Counted from the stretch's first letter, positions 28,250 to 37,702 are shown. The stretch: DNA of 64,000 bases from Hyphomicrobiales bacterium (GCA_028290285.1 JAQGKD010000122.1:1-64000); one strand, 5' to 3'. The notes: generated by a model from the sequence alone, not told the origin. Numbers and translations are program-made.

Positions 28250-29584
28250 ATGCATCCAGATCTTCACATTCTGCTCGTCGAGGACGATCCCGCGGTGCGC
28301 TTCGCCAATGCGCAGACGCTGAAGCTCGCGGGTTTTGCCGTGGAGGCCGTGGCCTCCGCGGAGGCCGCGCTCGACCGGATGCATCCGATGTTCCCGGGCG
28401 TGCTCATCGTGGATGTGCGGCTGCCCGGCATGGACGGGCTGGCGCTGCTCGACCGCGCGCAACGCATCGAGCCCGCGTTGCCGGTCATTATCATCACCGG
28501 CCATGGCGACGTCGCCATGGCGGTGCAGGCCATGCGCGCAGGCGCTTACGACTTTCTCGAAAAGCCGACGCCGACAGACGTTCTGGTCGCCACTGCGACG
28601 CGTGCGTTGGAGAAGCGCAAGCTCACCTTCGAACTCGCGGATCTGCGCCGCAAGCTGCAGCAGAAGGATGGCATCGAGCGCATCCTTATCGGCAAGTCAC
28701 CCGGCATGATCGGGCTGCGGCGCGACATAATACAGCTCGCGCAGGCGGGACCCGATGTGCTCATCCTCGGCGAGACGGGTTCGGGCAAGGAACTCGTCGC
28801 GCGCTGCCTCCATGAAGCGTCCCCCGCGCGCGACAAGGCGTTTGTGGCGATCAATTGCGGTGCGATCCCTGAAAACATGTTCGAGAGCGAGCTGTTCGGG
28901 CATGAGCGCGGCGCCTTCACCGGCGCGCTGATGCAGAGGATCGGCAAGATCGAATACGCCTCTGGCGGCACGCTGTTTCTCGACGAGGTCGAGTCCATGC
29001 CGATGGCCATGCAGGTCAAGCTGCTACGCGTGTTGCAGTTCCGGCAGGTGGAGCGCCTCGGTTCCAACAAGGCCGTGCCGGTCAATCTGCGCGTTGTCGC
29101 GGCCACCAAGACCGATCTTGCGGCGCTTTCCGCCGAACAGAAATTCCGCAGCGATCTTTATTTCCGCCTCAACGTCGTGTCGCTGGAAATCCCGCCGCTG
29201 CGGGCGCGGCGCGAGGATATTCCGCTTATCTTCGATCATCACGTCACGCAGGCGGCGGTACGCTATGCGCGCGAGGCGCCCGAAGTAAGCGACGCGCTGA
29301 TGCGCGAATTGATGACCTACGACTGGCCCGGCAATGTGCGCGAACTCGCCAATATCGCTGATCGCTTCGTGCTCGGCGTGCTCGCCGGGCGATTCCGCGA
29401 GGCCGCCACGGGGCGCCGTGCCCTGCACGATCTCGTGGCCGAGTTCGAGCGCGGGCTGATCGTCGAGGCGCTGCGGCACCATCATGGCAATGTGGCCGCC
29501 GCCGCCGATGCGCTGGGCGTTCCCAGGAAGACGCTTTACGACAAGTTGAAGCGCTTCGAGCTGACAAGCGAAGAATACCGCTGA
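28250..29584 (+). CDS. dctD: Sigma54-dependent response regulator DctD
   Basis: 444 residues. It activates sigma54 RNA polymerase at dicarboxylate genes when phosphorylated by DctB. The receiver (~1-125) has LVEDD and acceptor Asp55. The AAA+ domain (~145-380) carries GETGSGKE (Walker A), the sigma54-contacting GAFTGA motif and FLDEVESM (Walker B). A Fis-type helix-turn-helix closes the protein (~395-440). The start at 28250 is the ATG just before the receiver. The sigma54-like promoter upstream of the LuxR/maeB/dctA genes is a likely target, by inference. Confidence 0.94.
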   Translation: MHPDLHILLVEDDPAVRFANAQTLKLAGFAVEAVASAEAALDRMHPMFPGVLIVDVRLPGMDGLALLDRAQRIEPALPVIIITGHGDVAMAVQAMRAGAYDFLEKPTPTDVLVATATRALEKRKLTFELADLRRKLQQKDGIERILIGKSPGMIGLRRDIIQLAQAGPDVLILGETGSGKELVARCLHEASPARDKAFVAINCGAIPENMFESELFGHERGAFTGALMQRIGKIEYASGGTLFLDEVESMPMAMQVKLLRVLQFRQVERLGSNKAVPVNLRVVAATKTDLAALSAEQKFRSDLYFRLNVVSLEIPPLRARREDIPLIFDHHVTQAAVRYAREAPEVSDALMRELMTYDWPGNVRELANIADRFVLGVLAGRFREAATGRRALHDLVAEFERGLIVEALRHHHGNVAAAADALGVPRKTLYDKLKRFELTSEEYR

Positions 29585-29585
29585 T

Positions 29586-29766
29586 TCAATGCGGCAGGAC
29601 GAACTGCCCCGGCGCGACTTCCTCCAGGCTGCGGAGTTGCGGGACATAGCCGCGCGGCCGCACGGCACCGGGGATCCATGGCGATCTTCTGACGGTGCTG
29701 GCGATCGATTTTCTCGGCGACGTGCTGGGCGACAATCGCGATCCGCGCCTGAAGCGCTCGGGCAAG
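29586..29766. pseudogene. Two possible gene remnants: an unidentified tail and an ABC-permease tail
   Basis: This fills most of the 384-base stretch between dctD and the next gene. Reading leftward, an open frame ending at a TGA (29586-29588) encodes a protein-like tail (GAVRPRGYVPQLRSLEEV, then FVLPH) of unknown family. Reading rightward, 29686-29766 encodes LLTVLAIDFLGDVLGDNRDP, which resembles the last helix and the LGDGLRDxxDPR end of oligopeptide-type ABC permeases, but with substitutions and no stop nearby. Neither has a start or a full domain. The rest of the gap to 29968 shows no clear feature. Low confidence. Confidence 0.3.
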
Positions 29767-29968
29767 CTGGTTCAAGGGGCGAGGCGTTGGCCTTTCAACC
29801 CGCGTTATCTTTTCAAATCAGACGCTTCAACAGAAAAAGTGCTCCGAGATCACGTAATTGACTCGATCTACCCGAATGTTCGGCTCTTGGTAACGGGCTG
29901 CCTTGCCCGAATCAGGCGCGATGTCGCGTCCGATCGGTGCAGCCTGGATGAGGCGGAGCCCAGTCGAG

Positions 29969-30403
29969 ATGTTTTCTACCTTGTCCGTGCTGCTCGTCGA
30001 AGACGATCATGCATTCCTGGAGACCGCGAAGCTGATGCTGTCGCGGATCGGCTTCGGACGCATCGAGGCCGTGTCGGATGCGGAGTCCGCCCGCGAGCGA
30101 CTGGCGTTGATGCGCTACGACCTGATCCTTAGCGACTGGAACATGGAGCCGACGAGCGGGTTCGACCTGCTGGTGTATGTGCGTGGCGAACATCGTCTCG
30201 TGCCGACGCCGTTCATCCTGATGACGGCCAATCTTTCGGAGGAGTACTGGGTTGCGGCCCTCGATGCGGGCGCCAGCGACTTCCTGCGCAAGCCGTTCTC
30301 CTTCGCCGCCCTGCGCGATTCCATCGGCATCGTCCTTGGGGCCCGCACCGGACCGGGCGCAGGCGTTGTCCTGATCCGCACGCTGCGCGCGGCCGTTGGC
30401 TAA
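29969..30403 (+). CDS. Single-domain response regulator (CheY-like)
   Basis: 144 residues from the ATG at 29969; an ATG at 29948 is also possible. Nearly the whole protein is a receiver: LLVEDDHAF at the acidic pocket, LILSDWNM with the acceptor Asp, LMTAN with the conserved Thr and RKPFSF with the conserved Lys. No output domain follows, only a short tail. It presumably relays a phosphate to or from a protein encoded elsewhere. No kinase is adjacent except dctB, 1.7 kb upstream, so the partner is unknown. Confidence 0.8.
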   Translation: MFSTLSVLLVEDDHAFLETAKLMLSRIGFGRIEAVSDAESARERLALMRYDLILSDWNMEPTSGFDLLVYVRGEHRLVPTPFILMTANLSEEYWVAALDAGASDFLRKPFSFAALRDSIGIVLGARTGPGAGVVLIRTLRAAVG

Positions 30404-30499
30404 CGTTCTTAGCTTCGCCCGCGTTCTTGGCTTTGCATGCTCTCTTGCTTCGTGCGAAGGGGGCGGCACGAGTTTGCAAGCTTTCAGGAGTTTTCGTCC

Positions 30500-31549
30500 A
30501 TGCGCAGGCTGACATTCCGCCGTCCAGACGATTGGCACGTGCATTTCCGCGATGGCGCGATGATGAAGGCTGTCGTGCCCTACACCGCCCGGGCGTTCGG
30601 CCGCGCGATCGTCATGCCGAACCTGACGCCGCCCGTCACCACGGCCGCGCTGGCGGACGCCTACCGCGCCCGGATCCTTGCCTGCGTGCCCGAGGGCGTG
30701 TCCTTCACGCCGCTGATGACCTGCTACCTGACGGATCACACCGATCCCGCCGACCTCGTGGCGGGGCACAAGGCGGGCATTTTCACGGCGGCCAAGCTCT
30801 ATCCCGCGCATGCGACCACCAATTCCGCGCATGGCGTGACCTCCATCGAGACGATCATGCCCGTGCTTGAAGCGATGGCGGCGAACGGCATTCCGCTGCT
30901 GACACATGGCGAGGTCACCCGCGCCGAGGTCGACATCTTCGATCGCGAGGCGCGCTTCGTCGAAGAGGTGCTCGCACCGCTGCTCGACCGCCTGCCGGGC
31001 CTGCGCGTCGTGATGGAGCACATCACGACGGAGGAGGGCGCCGCGCTCGTGCGCGCCCATGCCGGGCGGATGGGCGCGACGATCACGCCACAGCATCTGC
31101 TCTACAACCGCAATGCGCTGTTTCAGGGCGGCTTGCGGCCGCACATGTATTGCCTGCCGGTGCTCAAGCGCGAACGCCATCGCCTGGCGCTGCGCAAGGC
31201 GGCGACGGGCGGGGAGAGTTGCTTCTTCCTCGGCACGGATACCGCGCCGCATCTGCGTCATCTGAAAGAGGCCGATTGCGGCTGCGCGGGCGTGTTCTCG
31301 GCGCCGGTCGCCATTGCCGCCTATCTGCAGGTCTTTGCCGAGGAGAGCAGGCTGGAGGCTTTCGAGGCTTTCGCATCGCTGAATGGACCGGCTTTCTACG
31401 GGCTCTCGCCTAACGAAGAGCGCGTCACCTACGGTGAGCGTCCTGCACACGTGGTGGAGGACATAGAGGTGACCGACGCGGGCCGTCTCGTCAGCCTGTT
31501 CAGCGGCGAGGCCGCGCCCTGGAGTGTGTTTTCAGAAAACCTCGCCTGA
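30500..31549 (+). CDS. pyrC: Dihydroorotase (class II, PyrC)
   Basis: 349 residues, the length of the E. coli-type enzyme. It cyclises carbamoyl-aspartate to dihydroorotate in pyrimidine synthesis. The start at 30500 has AGGAG 9 bases upstream. The zinc ligands and catalytic residues are visible: DWHVHFRDG (~12-20), AAKLYPAHATTNS (carboxylated Lys, ~98), THGEV (~136), EHITT (~175) and TDTAPH (~250, catalytic Asp). It stands as a single gene between a response regulator and a hypothetical gene. Confidence 0.95.
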   Translation: MRRLTFRRPDDWHVHFRDGAMMKAVVPYTARAFGRAIVMPNLTPPVTTAALADAYRARILACVPEGVSFTPLMTCYLTDHTDPADLVAGHKAGIFTAAKLYPAHATTNSAHGVTSIETIMPVLEAMAANGIPLLTHGEVTRAEVDIFDREARFVEEVLAPLLDRLPGLRVVMEHITTEEGAALVRAHAGRMGATITPQHLLYNRNALFQGGLRPHMYCLPVLKRERHRLALRKAATGGESCFFLGTDTAPHLRHLKEADCGCAGVFSAPVAIAAYLQVFAEESRLEAFEAFASLNGPAFYGLSPNEERVTYGERPAHVVEDIEVTDAGRLVSLFSGEAAPWSVFSENLA

Positions 31550-31622
31550 AGGCGCGGCCGAGTCGAACGAACAGGCGAGACGAGCGTTTTCCCGGAGATG
31601 CGGTTACCCCCGGGAGGGTGTC

Positions 31623-32072
31623 ATGGAATTCAAGTCCCTGGCCGATCTACGTCACATCGCAGAAATCACGCCTGTCGTTCCAAAACTGACGCGCGCCCAG
31701 AAGATCGAGATCTGGGTCAAGGCCCTCGAACGCGAGCCGACACGCGTCTTGAATCCGCTGCCGGAAATCGAGTGGGTTCCCCCCGCCCAGCGCAATGGAT
31801 TGCGGGTGGATGGATCCCCCCTGACCGTCGCATTCGAACAGCCGGCGCTGCGCGCCGCAGGGCTTTCGAGCGACACTCTCGGCGATGCCCTCGCCTTCTT
31901 CGACCTTACCGGGCCGGAGGCCCATGACACGTTGTGCTCGTGCCGTTACGGCCGCACGATGCGCGCGGGCGATGCCGCAAAGCGGATCTCCAAACTGGCC
32001 GGGACGGGCATGTTCGCTAGTCTTCGGCACTGGCTTGGCCAGACGTGGCATGGCCGCCCCTCGATGGGCTAA
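31623..32072 (+). CDS. Hypothetical protein, 149 residues
   Basis: The ATG at 31623 is preceded by GGGAGG. The predicted soluble protein has no signal peptide or membrane segment. It contains a Cys pair in LCSCRYG (~106-112) followed by a basic helix with AAKRISKL, which might bind a metal or nucleic acid. I do not recognise a characterised family. It follows pyrC by 73 bases and could be co-transcribed, but no functional link is evident. Confidence 0.6.
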   Translation: MEFKSLADLRHIAEITPVVPKLTRAQKIEIWVKALEREPTRVLNPLPEIEWVPPAQRNGLRVDGSPLTVAFEQPALRAAGLSSDTLGDALAFFDLTGPEAHDTLCSCRYGRTMRAGDAAKRISKLAGTGMFASLRHWLGQTWHGRPSMG

Positions 32073-32127
32073 CGCGATTAGCCCGGCGAACGACATTGGC
32101 CGGGAGCGGAAGCGAGGCCCTCCGCTC

Positions 32128-32364
32128 TCAGCCCTGAGCTAGCGTTCCGTAAATCTTCTCAATCTCTTCGAGCGGGATCTTGCCCGGCTTCTGCTCGATG
32201 GCGATGACGGCTGTCGCCCGCTCTGCCTCGCCCAGATCTTCCATGACGAAGCCCACCGCCTTCATGAGGGTGGGGAATTCCGCGCTTGTGCGCGCACCGA
32301 GTTCGCCAGCGCCGATGCGAAGCCAGAGGACACGCGCGTGCTGGCCGAGATCGAGATCCGTCAT
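32128..32364 (-). CDS. Small hypothetical protein, 78 residues
   Basis: The ATG at 32364 was chosen over an upstream in-frame start because the sequence before it is Arg/Cys-rich and overlaps the MFS gene. The product is small, acidic and helical, with no membrane segment, and ends with IEKIYGTLAQG. No characterised domain is recognised. It lies 64 bases downstream of the MFS gene on the same strand and may be its operon partner. Confidence 0.5.
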   Translation of the reverse strand: MTDLDLGQHARVLWLRIGAGELGARTSAEFPTLMKAVGFVMEDLGEAERATAVIAIEQKPGKIPLEEIEKIYGTLAQG

Positions 32365-32428
32365 GGGGTGCCTTTTTGGTGCGCAAAGTTCGTCCTGCAC
32401 CAACGCCCGGCAGCGAACACGGTTCGCT

Positions 32429-33601
32429 CTACCGGCCCGCGAGTTGGGCCAGACGCACAAACCTGCGCGCCATCACCAGGCCGGTCGCGGCCAGGATGCC
32501 CGCGCTGCCGAGCAGCATGGCCGTCGGGCCGAGGCCGTGCAGGGCCCAGCCGGCGAGGATCGGGCCGAGCGACTGCCCGATGAAGAAGGAAAAGGCGTGC
32601 ATCGAATAGGCGGAGACGCGGCTCTTGGGCGCCAGTTCGACCGCCTCCGACTGGATGGAATTGTGCATCAACATGTAGCCGAAGCCGGCGACTGCGAAGC
32701 CGAATGCGATGACCAGCCATGAGGATGCGAAGGCCAGCGTGAGCGGACCAGCCGTCGCGATCAGTCCGCCCGTGCCGAGCAGCGTGAACTTGGAGGCCCT
32801 TCTAAGGAGCATCGGCAGAAGGAGAGAATAGATGATGCCGCCCACGCCCATGCAGCCGATGATGATCCCCGCCTGCCGGATGTCGCCCAGCTCCCGCGCC
32901 CGGAGCATTTCGGCGACGTAAGGCGTGATCCCGAACAGCGCGATCCCTTCCAGGAAGACAGTCCCGAAGCACAGGGGCGCCTTGGCATTGGCGAAGACGG
33001 ATCGGTAATTGCTCACCGCGCCAGCGAAGGAAAATCTGGGGCCCCGGCCGGTGGGCGAGGTCAGAACGAAGGTCGCCAGAAGCGCGCTGATGAGGGCGAC
33101 GACAGCAGCGGCGAGGAAAACGCTGCGCCAACCCAGCACGCTGGCGAGCAATCCGGACAGACTGGCGCTCAGGATCTGGGCGATCAAGCCGACTGTGACG
33201 AAGCGCGAGATGGCGAGCGTGCGCTCCGGCCCCTCGAATCGATCTCCCAGCGAGGCCATGCAGGCCGGGATGACGCCACCGGCCGCGAGGCCGGAGCAAA
33301 AGCGCATGACGAGCAGGCTGTGGAAATCAGGCGCGAGCGCGGCCCCCAGCAGGCAGGCCGCGAGAACCCAGAGATAGCAGCGCAACATGCGCGTCTTGCC
33401 GAAGGAATCCCCCATGGGCCCCAGCACCGGCTGTCCCAGCGCGAAGGGCAGGGCATAGAGCGAGGTGACGAGCGCCGCCGAGGTCGTCGGCACCGTGAAC
33501 TCGGATGCTAGAAGGGGGATCAGCGGATCGATGGACCGGCTGGAGACGGTCGCAGCCAGCCCGCAGAGCGCAAAGAGCAACAAGGTCAGGCGTGCGGACA
33601 T
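32429..33601 (-). CDS. Major facilitator superfamily transporter
   Basis: 390 residues with about 12 hydrophobic segments. The MFS loop 2-3 motif appears as GPMGDSFGKTRML (~60-72), preceded by a first helix pair in which the Asp/Pro residues DPLIPLLA are prominent. This arrangement is typical of drug- or sugar-efflux members of the superfamily. The substrate cannot be deduced. The gene lies upstream of the 78-residue hypothetical and 100 bases from tRNA-Met. Confidence 0.85.
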   Translation of the reverse strand: MSARLTLLLFALCGLAATVSSRSIDPLIPLLASEFTVPTTSAALVTSLYALPFALGQPVLGPMGDSFGKTRMLRCYLWVLAACLLGAALAPDFHSLLVMRFCSGLAAGGVIPACMASLGDRFEGPERTLAISRFVTVGLIAQILSASLSGLLASVLGWRSVFLAAAVVALISALLATFVLTSPTGRGPRFSFAGAVSNYRSVFANAKAPLCFGTVFLEGIALFGITPYVAEMLRARELGDIRQAGIIIGCMGVGGIIYSLLLPMLLRRASKFTLLGTGGLIATAGPLTLAFASSWLVIAFGFAVAGFGYMLMHNSIQSEAVELAPKSRVSAYSMHAFSFFIGQSLGPILAGWALHGLGPTAMLLGSAGILAATGLVMARRFVRLAQLAGR

Positions 33602-33712
33602 GGACCCGTTGTTCCTGCGAGGGAAAACTCCCGCCGGGCGGGTTGTTCCCCGCCGTAGGCGTGGGGCGACGGGGTGTCAAGGGTTGCTATTTTCGATGGT
33701 GGGATTTTGAGA

Positions 33713-33789
33713 TGGTAGCGGGAGAGGGACTCGAACCCCCGACACGCGGATTATGATTCCGCTGCTCTAACCAGCTGAGCTACCCCGCC
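33713..33789 (-). tRNA. tRNA-Met (CAT), elongator type
   Basis: 77 bases with encoded CCA. The anticodon loop is ATCATAA between GCGGA and TCCGC, giving CAT. The D arm (AGCTCAGCTGGTTAGAGC) and T loop (TTCGAGT) are standard. The acceptor has a G1-U72 wobble and otherwise pairs. The body resembles alphaproteobacterial elongator tRNA-Met, not initiator tRNA or tRNA-Ile(CAU). Confidence 0.93.
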
Positions 33790-33844
33790 CCGACGCGGTC
33801 GGACCGCGTGAGAGCCGCGATATAGAATTGCGAGGCAGGGAGTG

Positions 33845-34510
33845 TCAAGCGTTCACGGCACGCTTGAGGCGAACGATTGTGAACAGACTGAGCGGGGCGA
33901 GCGTGCGGCGCTCCAGAAGCGTGATGTCGGGGCGCGTTTCGAGCCAGCTTCCTATGATGTCCCAGGAAAACTCGGGCCGCCAGCCGAGCGAGGCCGCGCG
34001 GCGTCCGAGCCAGGCTTCCAGCATCGCCATGGGGCCGGATTCGGCGCCGATGTGGTTGACCAGCACGATCTCGCCGCCGGGCTTCACGACACGCGCCATT
34101 TCGTCGAGCGTGCGATGCGGGTCCGGCACGACGGTCAGGACGTAGGGGGCGATCACGCCATCGAAGCTCGCGTCGCCAAAGGTGAGCTGCATCGCGTCCA
34201 TCACACGCAGGGCCTCGACATTGTGGAGCTTGTGGCTGGCAACACGGCGGCGCGCGGCGTCCAGCATGGGCTCGCACAGGTCGATGCCGGTCACGCGCAG
34301 ATCAGGGGAGAACATGGGCAGTTCAAGCCCGGTGCCCACGCCGACGTCGAGGATGCGCCCGCCGATGCGGTTGACGGCGGCCGCGCCCGCCTTGCGGCCG
34401 GGCCGCATGCAGGCGGTGAAGACGAGATCGTAGATCGGGGCCCAGCGCGTATAGGCGCTTTCGACGTCGGCATTGGACAGGGTCGCGTTTTCGCGGGACT
34501 CGGCGCTCAT
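33845..34510 (-). CDS. SAM-dependent methyltransferase, PmtA-like (phosphatidylethanolamine N-methyltransferase)
   Basis: 221 residues from the ATG at 34510. The class I methyltransferase fold is shown by ILDVGVGTGLELP (motif I, ~54-66), TGIDLCEPML (motif II) and FDGVIAPYVLTVVPDP (motif IV region). The YTRWAPIYDLVF opening and overall pattern match rhizobial and Rhodobacter PmtA enzymes, which methylate phosphatidylethanolamine towards phosphatidylcholine at the membrane. UbiE-type quinone methyltransferases are the nearest alternative. The gene lies 14 bases downstream of mnmA on the same strand, so they probably share a transcript. Confidence 0.75.
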   Translation of the reverse strand: MSAESRENATLSNADVESAYTRWAPIYDLVFTACMRPGRKAGAAAVNRIGGRILDVGVGTGLELPMFSPDLRVTGIDLCEPMLDAARRRVASHKLHNVEALRVMDAMQLTFGDASFDGVIAPYVLTVVPDPHRTLDEMARVVKPGGEIVLVNHIGAESGPMAMLEAWLGRRAASLGWRPEFSWDIIGSWLETRPDITLLERRTLAPLSLFTIVRLKRAVNA

Positions 34511-34524
34511 GTCGATCTTCGCTC

Positions 34525-35775
34525 TTAAAGCGCGGGCTTGATGAAGCCGCCGCCGAGGACACGGGCGCGGGGCTCGCAATCCTCGTAAAAAACACAGGCC
34601 TGTCCCGGGGAAATACCATCTTCCCCGACCGCCAGCTCGACCTCCATCACGTCCCCCTGGCGGCGCAGGATCGCGGCGCCGGGTGGGCGGGTGGAACGCA
34701 GGCGCACGGCGACCTCGAGCCCCTCGGGCGGGATGTCCTCGAGCCGTCCGGGGCCGATCCAGTTGACGTCGCGCAGATGAACCATCCGGGTCGCCAGCGC
34801 CTCGCGGGGGCCGACGACGACGCGCTTCTTGGCGGCATCGAGCTTCACGACATAAAGCGGCTCGCCCTTCCCGGAGTGCCCCGGACCTGCGCCGAGGCCG
34901 AGGCCCTTGCGCTGGCCGATCGTGAAGTGGATGACCCCGGCATGGGCGCCGAGCACGCGACCGTCGATGTGGACGATCTCGCCCGGCTCCGCCGCGCCGG
35001 GGATCAGGCGCTCGATGATGTCGGTGTATTTGCCCGAGGGCACGAAGCAGATGTCCTGGCTGTCGGCCTTGTCAGCCACTGCCAGCCCGAATTCATGCGC
35101 GAGACGGCGCACTTCCGGCTTCGGCAAGTCGCCGAGCGGAAAGCGCAGCAGGTCGAGCTGAGCATGGGTTGTTGCGAACAGGAAATAGCTCTGGTCCCGG
35201 TCGGCATCGTTGGCGCGGTAGAGCGCGCGGCCCCCGTTTTCTTCAACGCGCGACGAGATGTAGTGGCCGGTCGCCAGGACATCGGCTCCGAGATCGCGTG
35301 CGGTATCGAACAGATCGGCGAACTTGATGTGCTGGTTGCAGGCGACGCAGGGAATGGGCGTCTCGCCCGCGACATAGGACTTTGCGAAGCTGTCGATCAC
35401 CTTGTCGCGGAAGCGGCTTTCGTAATCCAGCACGTAATGTGGGATGCCGAGACGCTCCGCCACGTCGCGGGCATCGTGAATATCCTGTCCGGCGCAGCAG
35501 GCGCCCTTGCGGTGGGTGGCCGCCCCATGGTCGTAGAGTTGCAGGGTGACGCCGATGACATCGTAGCCCTGGCCCTTCAGCAGCGCCGCCACGACCGAGG
35601 AATCGACGCCACCCGACATGGCCACGACTACGCGAGTGTCGGCGGGAGCCTTGGGAAGATCCAGTGAATTCAACGTCGTGCGGTGGGGTTCGGCGAGCGT
35701 GCGCGCGAGTATTTCGGCGCCGGCTGTCGCCGCTGCCGGATCGGTGTGGAGAAGAGCTGGCATTATGGCGCTCAT
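34525..35775 (-). CDS. mnmA: tRNA-specific 2-thiouridylase MnmA
   Basis: 416 residues from the ATG at 35775; an ATG four codons later is an alternative. MnmA thiolates U34 of tRNA Lys, Glu and Gln using ATP and a sulfur relay. The PP-loop [13 protein letters not shown] (~55) and the two catalytic cysteines in [11 protein letters not shown] and SQDICFVP are all present. The ~45-residue leader before the PP-loop is longer than in E. coli. The gene runs divergently from sciP across a 378-base gap. Confidence 0.92.
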   Translation of the reverse strand: MSAIMPALLHTDPAAATAGAEILARTLAEPHRTTLNSLDLPKAPADTRVVVAMSGGVDSSVVAALLKGQGYDVIGVTLQLYDHGAATHRKGACCAGQDIHDARDVAERLGIPHYVLDYESRFRDKVIDSFAKSYVAGETPIPCVACNQHIKFADLFDTARDLGADVLATGHYISSRVEENGGRALYRANDADRDQSYFLFATTHAQLDLLRFPLGDLPKPEVRRLAHEFGLAVADKADSQDICFVPSGKYTDIIERLIPGAAEPGEIVHIDGRVLGAHAGVIHFTIGQRKGLGLGAGPGHSGKGEPLYVVKLDAAKKRVVVGPREALATRMVHLRDVNWIGPGRLEDIPPEGLEVAVRLRSTRPPGAAILRRQGDVMEVELAVGEDGISPGQACVFYEDCEPRARVLGGGFIKPAL

Positions 35776-36153
35776 CGATTCACGATCTCTCGCCCATTGA
35801 TTGGGTCTGCTGGAAAGGCTTGCGCGGTTTTCCCCCGCAGTCTGCCGCAAGGCAAAGAAAGAGAAACCATTCCGCGACCGAAAATGCAACCGAAGCCGCA
35901 ATGAGCAGACGCGTTTGCGATCACCAACGTGGGCATTGCCCGCTCACGCGACAAGAGGGTGGGTGCCGTACCCGGTCCCTAGGGCGCGTGCGCGAGGTGT
36001 CCTAAAGCAATACGCTTTTTGGCATTTCGCAAGGATTTGGAAATAGATCGGCCGCCAATGGGAAGAAAGCGAGTGGTCTGCTTAGGCAAATCTTAAATCC
36101 ACCCGCCTAATCTACGGATCATAGTCTGTTTGGTTGCGTAGTGAGTGTGTGAA
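35776..36153. other. Intergenic region between divergent mnmA and sciP
   Basis: 378 bases without a supportable gene. One GATTC (a CcrM-type GANTC site) lies at 35777-35781, next to the mnmA start. An isolated TTAA occurs at 36093, but no TTAA-N7-TTAA CtrA box is present. It presumably contains the promoters of both genes; no confident -35/-10 pair was seen. Confidence 0.5.
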
Positions 36154-36429
36154 ATGACCGAAACCCATCGCCCTCGGGTGAAATATGTCATCGGCCCCGA
36201 CGGTAGTCCGCTGACCATCGCGGATCTTCCGCCCACCACGACCAAACGGTGGGTGATCCGCCGAAAGGCCGAAGTCGTTGCTGCCGTGCGAGGTGGGTTG
36301 CTTTCCCTCGAGGAAGCTTGCAGCCGCTATACGCTCACGGTCGATGAGTTTCTGAGCTGGCAGATGTCGATCGATCAGCATGGCCTCGCAGGTCTGCGGA
36401 CCACGCGAATCCAGCAGTACCGCCAGTAA
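36154..36429 (+). CDS. sciP: CtrA inhibitor SciP (DUF1153)
   Basis: 91 residues, close to Caulobacter SciP. SciP binds CtrA or its target DNA and blocks CtrA-dependent transcription in G1. The DUF1153 signature is clear: RVKYVIGPDGSPLTIADLPP near the N-terminus, KRWVIRRKAEVVAAVRGGLLS and a helix-turn-helix through YTLTVDEFLSWQ. The ATG at 36154 fits the family; a GTG three codons earlier is less likely. Its target ctrA is 2.6 kb downstream. Confidence 0.92.
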   Translation: MTETHRPRVKYVIGPDGSPLTIADLPPTTTKRWVIRRKAEVVAAVRGGLLSLEEACSRYTLTVDEFLSWQMSIDQHGLAGLRTTRIQQYRQ

Positions 36430-36458
36430 GCGGGCCGCTCCTCAAGCTCTTCTAACGC

Positions 36459-36488
36459 AACGCCGGCCTAATGGGCCGGCGTTTCCGT
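36459..36488. terminator. Bidirectional terminator between sciP and the flippase-like gene
   Basis: A perfect 10-bp stem (AACGCCGGCC with GGCCGGCGTT) has a 5-base loop, with T-rich sequence on the right. It overlaps the stop of the convergent minus-strand gene and lies 30 bases after sciP. Confidence 0.75.
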
Positions 36489-37547
36489 TTTGGGCGTCGC
36501 CGTTTCCGCTGCGATCTCATGCGCGCGGGCGTTCGCGCGCGCCAGCTGGGCGCGCTCGAACAGAAGAATGATCGGGATCGAGAAGGCGAGCGGTGCGATC
36601 AGGTAGAAAAGACGCCAAACGAGCAGGGCTGCGAAGACGGAGGTCGCCGGCATTCCAGGCATGATCGCGAGGAACACCGCTTCCATCACGCCGACGCCGC
36701 CTGGCACCTGCGACAGCAAGCCTGCGGAAAAGGACAGCAGGAAAGCCCCGAGTACGATGAAGAACCCAGGGTTTCCGTCTGCAGGCAGGGCAAAATAGAT
36801 GATACCCGCTGCGCCCATCAGCTCGAGCGGTGCCGCCGCGTATTGGCGGAGTACGATGGGAAGACGCGGGTATTTCAGCTCGAAGGAGCGGAAGCGGAGC
36901 GGGGGCAGGCGCAGCCAGGCTCCGATCGTGTAGAGGGCGCAAAAGCCGAGAAGGGCGAAGCCGGTGCTGCGCGCGACGGTTTCGCCGACGGCGAAGTAGG
37001 GCGAAAGCTGACGCAGCGGCCCGAGGATCTGCGGCTCGCTGATCAGGACGAAGCCCAGCAGCAGGATGGTGCCGAAGGCGAAGGTGTAGGAGCAGAGCGC
37101 CACGAGAACGGCGACTTCGGCCGCACTCAGCCCCTTGGCCGTATAGGCCCTGTAGCGGACCATGCCGCCGGAGACCACCGTCGCGCCAATATTATGCGAC
37201 AGCGCGTAGGTGACGAAGGAGCAAGCGGCGATATAGATCCAGGAAATGCCGTTCTCGCGCTTCAGGTGAATAAGCGCGATCCGGTCGTACCAGGCCAGCG
37301 CCGCGTAAGCCACGAGGGTAGAAAGACCAGCTAAGACATAGCCTTGGGCCGGAATAATCGCGAGCTTGTGGCCGATGACGGCGCCGACGATGCGGATGTC
37401 GCTCCACAAGCCGCCCTCCTCGAGGAGATGCCGCACCCGATCATCGATGGAGGCTTCCAGCAGAAGTTTCTGGTAGAGCAGCCGGACCGACCAGACGACC
37501 GCCACGAAGCCGAGGGCAGGCCAGAAGAAATCGAGGACACGCTTCAT
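36468..37547 (-). CDS. Flippase-like membrane protein (YbhN / LPG synthase transmembrane family)
   Basis: 359 residues from the ATG at 37547, placed directly before the first hydrophobic segment. About 8 membrane helices are visible, with a conserved NIGATVVSGGMVRYRAY region (~120) and SQVPGGVGVMEAVFL (~280), both hallmarks of the lysylphosphatidylglycerol synthase membrane domain family. No cytosolic aminoacyl-transfer domain is present, so this is the stand-alone membrane form, whose members are proposed lipid flippases. Substrate unknown. Confidence 0.8.
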   Translation of the reverse strand: MKRVLDFFWPALGFVAVVWSVRLLYQKLLLEASIDDRVRHLLEEGGLWSDIRIVGAVIGHKLAIIPAQGYVLAGLSTLVAYAALAWYDRIALIHLKRENGISWIYIAACSFVTYALSHNIGATVVSGGMVRYRAYTAKGLSAAEVAVLVALCSYTFAFGTILLLGFVLISEPQILGPLRQLSPYFAVGETVARSTGFALLGFCALYTIGAWLRLPPLRFRSFELKYPRLPIVLRQYAAAPLELMGAAGIIYFALPADGNPGFFIVLGAFLLSFSAGLLSQVPGGVGVMEAVFLAIMPGMPATSVFAALLVWRLFYLIAPLAFSIPIILLFERAQLARANARAHEIAAETATPKTETPAH

Positions 37548-37702
37548 CTGATGGAGGTCTCGCGGCTCGAGCGGGCAATCCGGACGGATCGGTGGATACG
37601 ACCCAGAGATGGGAATGGGGGCGCCTGCGCGCCAGCTTTCCTTCCGTGCCATGAGGCAAGGGCTCGCGCAAGCATTGCTCTTCAGCTTTGCCGCTAGGAC
37701 GC

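Noticed and set aside
29695-30132. 145-codon plus-strand frame overlapping the response regulator start
   Set aside because: After the permease-like tail the sequence is not protein-like and it overlaps the well-supported receiver gene in another frame.
33713-33789. tRNA-Ile(CAU) or initiator tRNA-Met
   Set aside because: The body matches elongator tRNA-Met: normal acceptor pairing apart from a G1-U72 wobble, and no initiator-type GGG/CCC anticodon stem.
36080-36110. CtrA box upstream of sciP
   Set aside because: Only one TTAA is present; the second half-site at the N7 position reads CGCC.
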